Source: Austropuccinia psidii (lineage: Eukaryota; Basidiomycota; Pucciniomycetes; Pucciniales; Sphaerophragmiaceae). Taken from it: a DNA stretch of 64,000 nt. Below the pieces are notes generated by a model. It did no database searches. It saw only the letters and a program-made list of their open reading frames with translations, and had not been told where the DNA came from. Positions 21,568-34,147 of this stretch are shown piece by piece. The DNA lies in the NCBI GenBank assembly GCA_023105745.1, contig JALGQZ010000009.1, positions 18,400,564 to 18,464,563 of the forward strand, given 5' to 3'. Every line of letters starts with the position of its first letter. The stretch's first letter is position 1. The position numbers and the translations under genes were made by a program.

Positions 21568-23571
21568 TGTAAGGTTTGACTATGAAACAATAAGTAAAAA
21601 TTACTAATTTATTACTTATTGTACTCTGAATGTCCTTATGAATTGAATAAATAAGATTAAAAATATAATAATAATAAATAATTATTATTATTATGGCGTA
21701 AAATAATTATATTATTAAATAAATATAATAATATAATAAATAAATATATTAATATGAAATAATTAATATATTTAAAAAGCTCTTTATTATTGTTACCAAC
21801 AAATAATAAAGGCGTAAACAAATTGCTTTTAATTAATAAAAAACAATTAATAACAATAATATTACTAATATTAAAGTTATGAATTAATATAAATACTATT
21901 TATATTAATTAGAGAATTATTAAGAGAGTAATAATAGAGAAATTATTATAATAAGAGAAAATAACCTACTTTTAACACTTAATATAATAATTTTGAAATA
22001 TTTTACGCCAAAAAATATAAATACAACCTTTTTAAATTGTATTTACAATAAAAATAAAGATAATTACAAATTATTCTGGATTTTTACGTGGAAATGAGTT
22101 TTTTAGAGAGATTTTTAACAAAAACAATTAAATAAATGATTTAATCACGTCAAAATGGATTATTATAATAAGGTGGACTTTGGTCTTTAATAATATAATA
22201 GTTTTATATATAAAGAATAAAGAAATTACCTTTTATTTATTTGATTTAATGTTTTTGATGCGTCTGAGGGGAAAATAGAGTAAAAAGAGCTCTATTTATA
22301 GTAAATACCTCCCTCCTAGAGTCCAACAGGCTTCTAGTAGACGTGTACTGATCATATCCACTGTAATTGATCAATATTTTAAGGTTTGGAGATGATTACA
22401 TCATTATCAAACCATATTACATCATTTTTACATCATTATTTAGAGTTATCACTATAACTCTAAAGTTGATGACATCAGAGGCTTGGCAGAACCCCAAATT
22501 TCGTGGATTTTATTAGTTTTAATCATAAACTAATAGTATTCACCAATTTTATCACTCTTAAGACTGTTAAACTTAAATTAAGGTTACTGTGAGTGATCAT
22601 AACTGCTCAAATTAAGCTCAAACTTTGATCCTCAATAACTTTTAAGATTTACACGCTACAGCAATTCAGAGAGTGAATTCTGATAGCCTGGCATAACCTT
22701 ATTATTCTGCCAAGAGCTTTTCATTACATCATCAAAACGCTAATTTTGATGATTTTTCTTGTAACTCATCTTTTCTGTTGAAATTCAATATTTTAAACTT
22801 CAAACCTTGATTTCAGGGGGTTATACCCTGAATTTAATAATAAAAATTACATCATTCTTCACGAATGAACTAGTAGAATCCAACTGTATACTTTTTTTTT
22901 AAGTTTGGAACACTTTCACAACAAAGTGGTCAACAGCTCTGTTGATTTTTATCAATATTTCATCATAGGTTTTAACCTTGTTTATAATTTGTAAAATAAA
23001 GTTCATATCTGTGTTCTTACAGTAATTACGTGGTAACTTTATTTTTGGTTCATCATTCTATCATGTATAGTTTAAGAGATATTAGCTATGATCCTTGAAT
23101 ATATGCGTTGACCAAAAAAGTGCATATATTCAGGTTCATTCCTTAAGTATTAACTTTGGAAATTAGCTTATTAATTGTTTTATGTGTGGAGGTTTGTGGG
23201 GAATCCACTGGTACAACTTATTTCACATGTTGTTTCATTAGTTTCTGAGATAAATAAGGTTTTATGGTTTTTATAAGGTATTATACCTTATAATTCATTA
23301 AATATTGACTTTACAGATATTCCAGAAAAATGGTATATGTGTATTTTACCATGGGGAATCCAATGGTATAATTTACTTTACATGTTGATTCATTGGTTTT
23401 TAAGTTAAACCAATTTTTGTACCAATTTATGGTATTTTTTGTATGTTTAAGTAATTATTCTTAATGTATAATTATTCTAAGTAATTTTAATATAGTTATA
23501 TTAAAGGTATAATTATTCTGAGTCTTTTTTTTGACCTTATTGGGTATGTGGTAATATCTCAAAGGCTCACA
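21568..23571 (-). repeat. 5' LTR of E1
   Basis: 2,004 bp, otherwise collinear with the 3' LTR; it keeps the 25 bp missing there. Ends are TG...CA. Confidence 0.95.
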
Positions 23572-24365
23572 AGCACCACCACCCAGATGACCCATCCCAA
23601 GTGAAGATGAACCTAGCTCACCCACTTCTAGCATGGAACCCATCCAAACTGTCAAACAATCAGAGGCATGGAATTTTTTCTTGGATGTGGATGAAAATTA
23701 TGTTAAATTTAATGCAAAAAATCATGGTGGTAAAGCTTTCAAGAAAAAGATCAAGGAATATTTAACTGGAATTACAAATTCAATGACCCCTAATCTCAAA
23801 GTCCTTCATCACTTAAGCAATATGAAAAAACTTGCCAAAGAAATATAAACTCTGATTTTGAATTTTTTTGTTCAAACCTGTGGTTCCAAGAGGGTGAGTT
23901 TTGTTGTTAATGAAAAATTGATATTCAAAACTTATCACCAATTCTTATCAGCTAATATCCTTAAAAGTTCTGATTAAAAAACTAGTGTATCTTAATTTTG
24001 ACTCTGATCTTCCTCTTTTTATCACAGATTCACCATCCTTGTGATCACTTCTGGAGCTTTTTAATCCAAATGTTTTGAATATGCTAGTCTGGAACACATA
24101 AATAACCTTTAATTTGGAGGAGGTCTTCTTATTTCATCAAGAACCCCTCTGCAGTGAAATATTTTCCCAAAAAAGTGAGGTATCCTCAACCATGAATGTT
24201 GGGAAAAGCCTAACAATTACCAAGTTCCTTGCAGTTACTACTCATTTCCTGAATCCAAACTGGAGCCTCACTTTGATCCTTTTAAGCTTTACTTCATTTG
24301 AAGGTAAGCATGGAATTACAATTTTTTGTATTATCATAATTTATTTCATTGGTTTTTTGCTTTAG
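23572..24365 (+). pseudogene. hAT transposase relic, 3' part
   Basis: Continues the frame opened at 12927: after the AGCAC duplication, PPPR, a TGA at 23588-23590, then PIPSEDEPSSPTSS and the open stretch 23633-23848. That stretch resembles a degraded BED-type zinc finger (SEAWNFF...TPNLKVLHHL) with key Cys lost. A second block at about 24228-24314 (LAVTTHFLNPNWSL and LLSFTSFEGKHG) matches the core of hAT transposases, where a WTS-type motif precedes this segment. Stops and gaps separate the blocks. A GTAAGC at 24304 and TTTGCTTTAG near 24365 could be an intron. It is non-functional. Confidence 0.65.
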
Positions 24366-24539
24366 CTGTTCATTTGGGTTTATTTCATTCAAAAAACCTC
24401 ATGAATAAAGTGCAACACTTCAAATTGGAATACTGAATACTTTGTATCATTACTGAAAAGGCATAATCTAATAGCTGAATTTATCAGGTGCAAAAAGCAA
24501 CATGAGAATCATTCAATTAATCCATGAAAAACATAGGAT

Positions 24540-24870
24540 GTGTCATGGGGGCTTTGGGGGAAAACAAGAGTAGCCTGAAACTCAATAATCAGGGATCTTA
24601 CTTTGATGAATCCAAAAGAATTAAATAAAATAATCAAAGTGAAAGTAAAAGATGGGATGAAGATAAGGAAAGCCAATGGCCTTCCAGAACTAACCAAGTA
24701 AGTCCTTAATCACTGTTTAAACCTAAAAGAAGGAAAAATGGAATTAGTAAAGGATATGACCAGAAATCTCCAATGAGAAGGAAAGGAAAGGGTTCAGATG
24801 ATCAACTTAATATTATTAGTATTCAATATCAAAAGATGAAAATAAAATAAAGTCCAAAAATGAATTCAGT
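24540..24870 (-). repeat. Dispersed repeat fragment, copy 2
   Basis: Inverted copy of the 2150-2510 repeat (see there). Homology is clear between about 24540 and 24800 and weaker to 24870. It lies just beyond the hAT relic, but nothing shows that it belongs to it. Confidence 0.6.
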
Positions 24871-25347
24871 TGATTAATTAGATTCATATAAAAACACCAT
24901 GGCAGAAAGGGAGACTGGTATTATGGAGAAGTTGCTATGTTGATCACTCAAAATTTAATATTGAGCTTTATTGATTGTTTTTTGGAAATAAACCTTTCCA
25001 TATTTGGAAATGAACTTGGTTTAATAATTCTCCCAGGGTCTGTGGTTTTAATATAGGCCTCTATGGAAGAATATTATATGGGGTGAATGTGATTTCCAAG
25101 GTGAATTGATGGAGCTTTGAAAATTGAGAGCTGGTTTTAAAATTCCTTTGGAATATTTATTGAAATCAAACTTGAAAGTGCTTCCCTGGGTCAATACTGC
25201 ATATTTGAAATGAACCAATACATGATGAATTAAGGTGATGTGTTCTGATGGAAACATTCTTTCTTGAATCCTGGGTTTTCCTGGTGAGATCTTGTGCCTT
25301 CAGCTCTGGGATAATATTTTCAGTTGGCTAATGGCCCCTTGAAACTG
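24871..25347. other. No gene seen
   Basis: AT-rich DNA between the repeat fragment and a solo LTR. A minus-strand frame at 25048-25257 has no recognisable features. Confidence 0.4.
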
Positions 25348-27186
25348 TGTGAGCCTTAGAGGTAATTTCATATACCCAAAAGACCACAAATAAAAAATTA
25401 ACATATAAATATCAATAAAATAAATTTATTTATATTATTAAAATAAAAATCAAAATATAAATATAAAATTATATTCAAAATAAAAAATTTAATTACAATT
25501 TAAAATTAAAATTACATTAAATTTTGGAATTATAAAATCACATTTATACTTGAAAAAATTAAGTAAAAATGAAACTTTAACAAAATTGTAAATAAATAAA
25601 TAAATTTGGAAAAAAGTTAAATCAAAATTATGATAACTTTTTATCCAATAAATAAACATATAAAAATTATTTCACCATTGGATTCCTCATAAAAAATCAG
25701 GTGGGGTCACCTCTGCGTGAAATTCTTGTAGCTCAACTCTAAATAAGCTTAAATTAAGTTTTTAGTATTTTCAATAGAAAATTTGAAGATCCTCAAAACT
25801 TTAATTTAATTCACACCACATGGGGTGTTAACCATCAATTTTTGTGTTAAAATTGAGGTGTTGTATTTAGTTTAGAAGTTATGAGGAATTGAAGTATTTT
25901 CAATTGAATTCAATTGAAATGTCAAAATGTGCGCATGTATTACACAAGTGAGCTTTGATTTACATATGAGGTATCAACTATTACTGTATTGTACTTTACA
26001 ATTCAATTGAATTACATATGTAAGTTATAAGTATAATACATGATGAGGAATTAAAGGAAAAATAAATTGGAAAGATTAAATTTGGGGGGGGGGGAGGAAC
26101 TCCAGCTCTAAGGGGGAGCTAGACCCCCAAACTCCTTGCTGACAGGCATGAGATGTCAAAATTCACGCAAAAGTTCATCACTTTTTGCCTGGAACTGAGC
26201 TACAGGGTCTGTGGACTCAATTGATGATGAGGTTTTGATACCAACTGGGGTAGTTTTAGCTGTTGCCAAGAGGGTAAAACTACCCTTAAGATAAAACAAT
26301 CATAGTAAAAACAGTTTTAACTGGTTTCTACGCCTCTTACACACATTCTGACGTGGTTTGAAGGCTCTAGGCCAGGTATTGCTATAGTAATGGCTGATTT
26401 AAGGGTCTAAAATGGCTAAAAATGGCTAAAAATGGCTTAAACCAGCCCTTTTTGGTCTAAACCAGGGTTCAATGATGCCATAATTAGCTTTTCTGTTGTC
26501 ACACTGTTTTTCACGACTGACAAGAGTAAATTTTACTTTTGGAGTAAGAGAATTGATGGCTATAAAAGAATGTCTTCTTTTCCCCACTTTTCTCTTCATG
26601 TTAGAATCTTTTCCTTTTGCAATTAGTTTAAAAACTGTTAAACCAATCAATAAAAGATTCCAACCACATTTTTTTAAATCATTTCAAACCTTTTAACCAC
26701 GTGAAAAAATTATAATAATCATTGTTTGTAACTCTCATAATCATTTTTATGCCTGAACCACCCCAAAAGTGAATTAAAGCATCTTTCATCACTGTAAACT
26801 TTGTCACTTTGTTTCCAAATTCACTCTGGTCACTTTTGGGCATGTTTTCTCTTTAATATTCTTTTTAAAGACCTTGTTCTTTAATTAATTGCTTGCAGTT
26901 CTTTTCTCAATTAATTCCAGTTGAAATTTCTCTTGAAGAAATTTCTTTTGTAGCCTTAAAATATCTCTTGTAGAGTATTTTTTGGATAAATTTTTATTGT
27001 TGGTAAAACAATAAATTTTTATAATATTATTGTTTTATACTAATAAAGTAATAAACAATAAAAGTGGCGTTTTTTCTCTTAAAAATAATATTTCTTACTA
27101 TTTTTAATTGATTTTTACCTTATAGAAATTTTGAGGACAGGAAAAGTACTTGATTTTTACTCAAAGTTTCATATCCACACCTTACA
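25348..27186 (+). repeat. Solo LTR of the E2/E3 family
   Basis: 1,839 bp beginning TGTGAGCCTTAGAGG and ending CCACACCTTACA, collinear with the E2 5' LTR. AACTG at 25343-25347 is repeated at 27187-27191, so it is a real insertion that lost its body by LTR-LTR recombination. It holds a G-tract near 26085, TGACGTGG at 26350-26357 and, on its minus strand, a basic frame also open in three other copies. Confidence 0.95.
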
Positions 27187-27311
27187 AACTGTAACCATTG
27201 GATTTCTGGTGGGAAAAGGTGCATAATTGTGTATAACACCATGTATAGAACTACCAATTATGGAAGGAAAAAGGTGTCCAATGGCCTTCTGGAATATCTC
27301 CTTTGTCAGCC
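27187..27311 (-). repeat. Fragment of the GC-richer dispersed repeat
   Basis: Starts with the AACTG duplication of the solo LTR. Its minus strand aligns with about 1510-1590, including a shared ATTATGCACC box and the peptide similarity noted for 850-2080. Confidence 0.45.
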
Positions 27312-28176
27312 TATAAGGCTTTACTATGAAGCAGCAAGTAAAAATTGCTAATATTTTGCTTATTGTACTCTGAGCTTCCCAATTTTGCTGAATAATAAAA
27401 TACAAAATAATTATATTCATCATGGCATAAAATTATTCATACTATTTATAAAGAGTAAAATGATATTCTAAAAATAATATAATGAAATAAATATATTAAT
27501 ATTTCATAATTCATATATATTAAAGGCAATTTATTATTGCTACAAAAACTAATAATTGCATGAAAAACTGTTATTTAAAAATAAATAACAATTTATAACA
27601 ATAATATTACTAATATCAAAGTTATAAATTAATATAAATACTATTGATATTGATAAAGGATTTTATAAGAATAATGGTAGAGAGAAAAATACTTTAATGA
27701 GAGAAAAAGACTCAGTTTTAACACTTAATATAACGTTTTGATTGATTTTACACCTGGTAATATAAATACAACTTATTTAAATTCTATTTACAATAAAAAA
27801 TAGATAAAATGATTTTTTTCTATTTTTATGTGATTTGAGAGATTTCCAAGAGAAATAAACAAATGAAAAGAAAAGATTGGTATAACCATGTAATAAATAG
27901 TAATCAATTTAAGTTGCAGCTCTGTTATATAATAATATAAGAGATTTCTATTAAATGATAAATAAATTTACCTTTTATTTCATGTTTGTGAGGGGGAAAC
28001 AGAGGAATAAGAGGTCCTTTTATAAGTAAAGATCTTTCCTTCTAGCAGAAGCTAACTGATGTTATCCATTCATTTTTGTAGAAGATAGTAGTTGAAATCA
28101 TGGGATAGTAATATCCACCAGTTTTATCTCTTAAAAAAAAACTTAAAATAATATTAGAGTTACTGATCATAAATTG
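27312..28176 (-). repeat. Decayed LTR relic related to E1 LTR
   Basis: Begins TATAAGGCTTTACTATGAAG, close to the plus-strand start of the E1 LTRs (TGTAAGGTTTGACTATGAAA), and stays roughly collinear (GTAAAAATTGCTAAT, TTATTGTACTCTGA) with many changes. The other end is missing. It stops where a different LTR starts. Confidence 0.65.
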
Positions 28177-28747
28177 TGAGCCTGTGGAATATGTATGATA
28201 TACCCATAAGGCCACAAATAATGTTCAAGACAGTTGATATGGTCTTAAAATTACTTATCAATTGAATTTGAAACAAAAAATAACAAAAAAAAAATATAAA
28301 TTTATTTTGTATGAACAAAGATATAATTATTATGTCATTTCTTGAACTCTAAACCAAAAATAACCATGAGCAAAGTGGCTGCACCTGAAAGCAAGTGTTG
28401 CATTTGGAATTTTACCTTGGTGATAGATTGAATTTAAATTGGTGATAAGTCAGAAGTTAAATTTAAAAATGGAAGTTTTGGAAGAAATTCAAGCCACATA
28501 GCAAGCCACAAAGTCCCAATTAATTTGGTTAAATGGTAGTGTTTGGTCATGGTTGTTAAAGATCAATAATAAAACAATACATGATACACCAAAGAACTCA
28601 AATCACACCTGGATTATGAAGTCTTTTATTAACTTCTATCATTTCAGAGGAACAAAATTTAACATTTGAAGTCTTTTTTATAGATTCTTACATATATATA
28701 ACAGCTAAAGTATGAATTCTCTATCCACATGACTTATGATAATCTAT
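28177..28747 (+). repeat. Truncated LTR relic of the 2.16-kb LTR family
   Basis: Starts TGTGAGCCTGTGGAATATG and contains CCCATAAGGCCACAAATAA, matching the first 250-300 bases of the LTR at 57640. Beyond about 28440 the match fades. Its right side abuts the E3 insertion. Confidence 0.6.
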
Positions 28748-28752
28748 ACATC
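28748..28752. repeat. Probable target duplication of E3, left
   Basis: ACATC before E3 compares with AAATC at 57117-57121 after E3 (4 of 5 bases). Confidence 0.55.
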
Positions 28753-29544
28753 TGTAAGGTGTGGATATGAAACTTTGATTAAAAATCAAGTACTTTTCCT
28801 GTCCTCAAAATTTGTATAAGGTAAAAATCAATTAAAAATAGTAAGAAATAATATTCTTAAGACAAAACACGCCAATTTTATTGTTTATAACTCTATTATT
28901 ATAAAAAAATAATATTATAAAGATTTATTGTTTTACCAACAAAAAAAATTTATCCCAAAAATACTCTACAAGAGATATTTAAGGCTACAAAAGAAATTTC
29001 TTCAAGACCAATTTCAATTGGAATTAATTGAGCAAAGAGCTGCAAGCAATTAATTAAAGAACAAATTTGTTAAAAAGATGTTTAAAGAGAAAACACGCCT
29101 AAAAGTGACCAGAGTGAATTTGGAAACAAAGTGACAAAGCTAACAGTGATGAAAGATGCTTTAATTCACTTTTGGGGTGGTTCAGGGGTAGAAATTATTA
29201 TAAGAGTTACAAACAATGATTATAATGATTTTTTCACGTGGTTAAAAGGTTAAAAATGATTTAAAAAGGGTTGTTGGAATCTTTTATTGATTGGTTTAAC
29301 AGTGTTTAAACTAATTGTGAAAGGAAAAGATTCTAACATGAAGAGAAAAGTGGGGCAAAGAAGACATTCTTTTATAGCCATAAATTCTCTTACTTCAAAA
29401 GTAAAATTTACTCTTGTCAGTCGTGAAAAACATTCTGACAACAGAAAAGCCGATTATGGAATCATTGGACCCTGGTTTAGAACAAAAAGGGCTGGTTTAA
29501 GCCATTTTTAGCCATTTTAGACCCTTAGATCAGCCATTACTATA
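28753..29544 (-). repeat. E3 3' LTR, part 1 (interrupted by E2)
   Basis: Plus-strand reading starts TGTAAGGTGTGGATATG and stops at CATTACTATA, where E2 begins. The continuation is at 38228. Confidence 0.85.
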
Positions 29545-31347
29545 TGTGAGCCTTAGAGGTAATTTCATATACCCAAAAGACCACAAATACAAAATTAACA
29601 TATAAATGTAAATAAAATAAATTCATTTATATTATTAAAATAAAAATCAAAATATAAATATAAAATTATATTCAAAATAAAAAATTTAATTACAATCTAA
29701 AAAAAAATTACATTAAATTTTGGAATTATAAAATTACATTTATACTTGAAAAAATTAAGTAAAAATGAAATTTTAACAAAATTGTAAAAAAATAAATAAA
29801 ATTGGAAAAAAAGTTAAATAAAAATTATTATAACTTTTTATCCAATAAATAAAAATATAAAAATTATTTCACCATTGGATTCCTCATAAGAAATCAGGTG
29901 GGGTCACCTCTGAGTGAAATTCTTGTAGCTCAACTCTAAATAAGCTTAAATTAAGTTTTTAGTATTTTCAATACAAAAGTTGAAAATCCTCAAAACTTTA
30001 ATTTAATTCACACCACATGAGGTGTTTACCATCAATTTTTGTGTTAAAATTGAGGTGTTGTGTTTAGTTTAGAAGTTATGAGGAATTGAAGTGTTTTTAA
30101 TTGACTTCAATTGAAATGTCAAAATGTGCGCATGTATTACATAAGTAAACTTTGATTTACATATGAGGTATCAATTATTACTGTATTGTACTGTACAATT
30201 CAATTGAATTACATATGTAAATTATAAGTATAATACATTATGAGGAATTAAAGGAAAAATAAATTGGAAAGATTAAATTTGGGGGGGAAAAGGAACTCCA
30301 GCTCTAAGGGGGAGCTAGACCCCCAAAATCCTTGATGACAGGCGTGGGATGTCAAAATTAACGCAAAAGCTCATCACGTTGAGCCTGGAATTGAGTTACA
30401 GGGTCTGTGGACTCAATTGATGATGAGGTTTTGATACCAACTGGGCTAGTTTTAGCTGTTGCCAAGAGGGTAAAACTACCCTTAAGATAAAAAAATCATA
30501 CTAAAAACAGTTTTAACTGGTTTCTACGCCTCTTACACACATTCTGACGTGGTTTGAAGGCTCTAGGCCAGGTATTGCTATAGTAATGGCTGATTTAAGG
30601 GTCTAAAATGGCTAAAAATGGCTTAAACCAGCCCTTTTTGGTCTAAACCAGGGTTCAATGATGCCATAAGTGGCTTTTCTGTTGTCAGACTGTTTTTCAC
30701 GACTGACAAGAGTAAAGTTTACTTTTGGAGTAAGAGAATTGATGGCTATAAAAGAATGTCTTCTTTGCCGCACTTTTCTCTTCATGTTAGAATCTTTTCC
30801 TTTTATAATTAGTTTAAACATTGTTAAACCTATCAATAAAAGATTCCAACCACCTTTATTAAATCATTTTAAACCTTTTAACCACGTGAAAAAATAATTA
30901 TAATCATTGTTTGTAACTCTTATAATCATTTTTACCCCTGAACCACCCCAAAAGTGAATTAAGGCATCTTTCATCACTGTGAACTTTGTCACTTTGTTTC
31001 CAAATTCACTCTGGTCACTTTTGGGCATTTTTTCTCTTTAATATTCTTTTCAAAAGACTTTGTTCTTTAATTAATTGCTTTCAGTTCTTTGCTCGATTAA
31101 TTCCACTTCAAATTGCTCTTGAAGAAATTCCTTTTGTAGCCTTAGGATATCTCTTGTAGAGTATTTTTTGGATAAATTTTTATAATATTATTGTTTTATA
31201 CTAATCAAGTTATAATCAATGAAATTTGCGTGTTTTCTCTTAAAAATAATATTTCTTACTATTTTTAATTGATTTTTACCTTATACAAATTTTGAGGACA
31301 GGAAAAGTACTTGATTTTTAATCAAAGTTTCATATCCACACCTTACA
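29545..31347 (+). repeat. E2 5' LTR
   Basis: 1,803 bp, TGTGAGCC...CCTTACA. Contains TTCTGACGTGG near 30543 and an antisense basic frame at 30836-30612. Confidence 0.95.
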
Positions 31348-31364
31348 TTTGGGGGCCCAGCCAT
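31348..31364 (+). promoter_or_regulatory. Primer binding site of E2
   Basis: TTTGGGGGCCCAGCCAT directly follows the 5' LTR, the same place and core as in E1, E3 and E4. Confidence 0.6.
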
Positions 31365-31578
31365 GATATTTTACCTGTGACATATTTTGTTTACTCTTTT
31401 TAAATCTTTTTTCTTATATTGAAAAATTTAAAAACATATAAAAAATACTTATAATTCAAAAAACTTATAAAAAATATATAATTTTTTTTTTTCATATTTT
31501 AAGTGAGGCTTATATTTTTATTTCTTTTTTGAAATAACCTTTTTTTACTTAATTAATTGAATTATTCATTAATTTTAG

Positions 31579-32475
31579 TGTCTGACAACGTGGTAAGACA
31601 AGAAGACCTTGAAACAACCTCAACAGTAACCAGCATTATTCCTGCCAGTACTGTTAATTCTGATCATAATAGTACTATTATTGTGACTCAGAATATTCAA
31701 CCAGAGCCAATTTCTTCTGAATTAGTCAACTTGGAAATAAGTAATACTCTTCAGAAAGCCAAAGATCTGGCCAATAGTAAGTTTTTTGACGTAAAATCAC
31801 TATTTTAAGCCTTTTTAACCATAATTATGCCTTCAACCAGGTCAGGAGCCAGCTATAACCCCTCAAGAAGCTCCCAAAAAGGTAATAGACGTGATTATGG
31901 AAGAGGCCAATCAGGTACAGAAGGAAAAGGGTCAGTTGATGACTTCCAAACAACTAAAATGGGTCATTCTGAAGCTGATGATACCATTTTACCTTCAAAA
32001 AGAGCTGACACTGCCACAACAAGCCTCTGTGGACATATACAAAGACAGCCACAGTGCATACAACAATGCACTCCAGTTCAAGGAGTACCAGATCCTTGCA
32101 GACCTGTGGAAGAATTGCATGAATTCTTACCTGACAGTGAGAAAATTCCTGGGCCATCCCAATACTTGCAAATTGCTCAATGGATGGCATCAATTGATGG
32201 AGAAGAAAAACATGATGCTTTTGACACTAGAATGGAGGAAAAACAACCCTCCACCACCCAAACCAGTGCCAAAAACAGCCCCAGTGGCCAGCAGCAGCAA
32301 TTCCAACGTGAAAAAGCAGCCACAAACTCCAAACAAGGGAAAAGGGAAGGCACCAGCCCCAAAACCTTACAGCCAGGGCTACAGAGTCCCAAAGATTCAA
32401 CAGGATGCCATGGAAAATGTATTTCAGATGGCCAGAACCATGATGGAATTACAAAAGAAGGAGGAAGCCAGATGA
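31579..32475 (+). CDS. E2 ORF-A: leader exon spliced to +1 frame over gag, intact
   Basis: Exon 1 is 31579-31776, after a TTTTAG acceptor; it starts with TG and ends in phase 1. The 64-nt intron 31777-31840 runs from GTAAGT to CAACCAG and contains the gag ATG (31827). Exon 2 is 31841-32475, in the +1 frame relative to gag, open to TGA. The joined frame codes for about 277 residues: a Ser/Thr-rich leader, a middle with DIYKDSHSAYNNALQ and KFLGHPNTCKLLNGW, a Pro/Lys-rich basic part (PPPPKPVPK, NKGKGKAPAPK), and YRVPKIQQDAMENVFQMART at the end. E1 aligns through most of exon 2. No known domain. No AUG exists in exon 1 before these residues, so the start must come from an earlier exon or a non-AUG codon. 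Splicing is inferred. Confidence 0.6.
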
Positions 32476-33976
32476 AAATATCAAAAATAATTTCTGATAC
32501 TTTTAATTGTATTCCAGAGTTGTATAAAGCTTTTTCTGAAATAAAAAGTCATCTTTCTGATAAAAATACATCAATTTGTGACAATCTTAAAACAAATAAC
32601 TTGAGTCTGAGCCAAATAAATGATACACTTAAATGCTTTGAAAGAGTTTTAAGAACAATCAAAACTTCCAATAATGATAATTCTTTTGGCATTAAGATAA
32701 ATGAATAACTGCCATTATTAAAGAATTAACAGACAAATATTCTAAATTCAATATTGATGACATAATTGAAACAAGAATAAAGCAAGCTATTAATACTATC
32801 AAAGAAGATAATAAAAAAGTCCTTCATGATATTTCAAAATCATTTGAAGAAGTAAAGAAAAATACAGTTTCCTTGAAAAAGCATCTTGATACCTCAAGAG
32901 AGGAAATATCAAAATTAACAATAAAGCTAAATGAAGTTATATCTGATAATACTAAACAAACAGAATTATGGAATGAGCTTACATATAAAGAGGGTGATCA
33001 TAAAAAGAATGTCATAGAATCTATACAGATCTTACAAAATGAGTTAAGAAATTCACAAAGGTGTAATAACAGTAAAATGAATGATGTTGAACAACTGCTA
33101 AACACTTTACCAAGAATGTCTACACTGAATCCAAATGAAGATGCAAGCATTCCCAATCCACAAGTATTGGATATTGAAAATTCACAGTTAAAAAATGAAT
33201 TTTCTACTTCTTTTCATAACTTAGAACCCTCAATGGGCCAAGCACTCTTGAAAGAAGTTCCAAAACTTAAAGAATGGCCTCACTTCAGTGGTGAAGGAGA
33301 GCATGACCATATGGAATTCATTAGAGGTATTGACATGATCAAAGAGGATTTTGAATTACCAGACAGATTGGTAACAGCCAGATTTAACACCTTGTTTACC
33401 AGATAAGCTCACAGATGGTACATAAAAATAAGACAAGCACATGAACACCAGAGTTGGACTTGGTGGAAAACCCAAATAATTAACAAATGAGAAAATGATG
33501 CTTGGAGGTTTAAAGTTAAAACAGCCTTTGAATCTGCCAAATTTTATTCTGATAAAGACAAAGCTTTACCATGGTTTTGCCAACAAAAAGACAGATTAAC
33601 AGCATTATATCCTGACATGTCAGAATTTATGATCCATAGAAAAGTTCTGAGACAATGTGGAGGTGACTTAGAGCATGCTATCAAAAGCAGGACTACTGAA
33701 CAATCTTCAGCAGAGGATATTATCAATATATTGGAAGAAGTAACCACCAGAACCAAAATTGGTTCTAGTAGGGTGAATCTCAAAACAAGGTTTAATACAC
33801 CTTGGAAAGATTCTGTGGACAAAAACCCCAAAGAAAATTCTAATAATATGAAGTATAAATCTGCAGATACATTCAGAAAGTGCCATATTTGCCAAAGCAC
33901 TACCCATTTAGCCAATACATGTCCAAAGAAGGGACAAATCAATGAAATTGATATTGAAAAGGAATCTGATGTTTAA
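31827..33976 (+). pseudogene. E2 Gag
   Basis: Starts MPSTRSGAS at 31827, within the leader intron. It is open to 32708, then frameshifted (one base missing near 32703 compared with E3). The coiled-coil part follows in 32873-33406 and the capsid-like part contains FSGEGEHDHMEFIRGIDMI. TAA at 33404-33406 and TGA at 33488-33490 break it. The CCHC knuckle CHICQSTTHLANTC (about 33880) is well formed. Confidence 0.85.
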
Positions 33977-34147
33977 AAAGATGACATAATTGAAGAAAAT
34001 TCAGATGATAAGTCATCAATATTTTCTGAATCTTCAAAAGATATATAAAATATCAATGCAACTTTTGACATCATGGAATCTTATTCCCACTTACCACAAT
34101 TGAGCAATGGTCAACTTGACTTATCAAAAGTTCAAGATGCATAACTT

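Larger units (their letters stand above)
12955..23571 (-). mobile_element. Ty3/gypsy element E1, full length but decayed
   Basis: This 10.6-kb minus-strand element has long LTRs (12955-14933 and 21568-23571) and AGCAC duplications at 12950-12954 and 23572-23576. In element order it has a primer site, a leader exon, ORF-A overlapping gag, CCHC knuckle, protease, RT, RNase H, integrase and a chromodomain-like tail, then a purine tract. Lesions include TAA at 19160-19158, TGA directly after GNDYL (18278-18276), TAA after IILNV near 17970, and a frameshift plus stop near 17250. It interrupts a hAT transposase gene. Confidence 0.95.

Noticed and set aside
26080..26110. Run of about ten G in the solo LTR as a possible quadruplex or second purine tract
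   Set aside because: Single G run of variable length between LTR copies; no set of four runs.
32177..32392. Minus-strand frame over E2 gag and ORF-A
   Set aside because: Third open frame in the overlap. Unlike ORF-A it has no matching splice layout and is a shadow.
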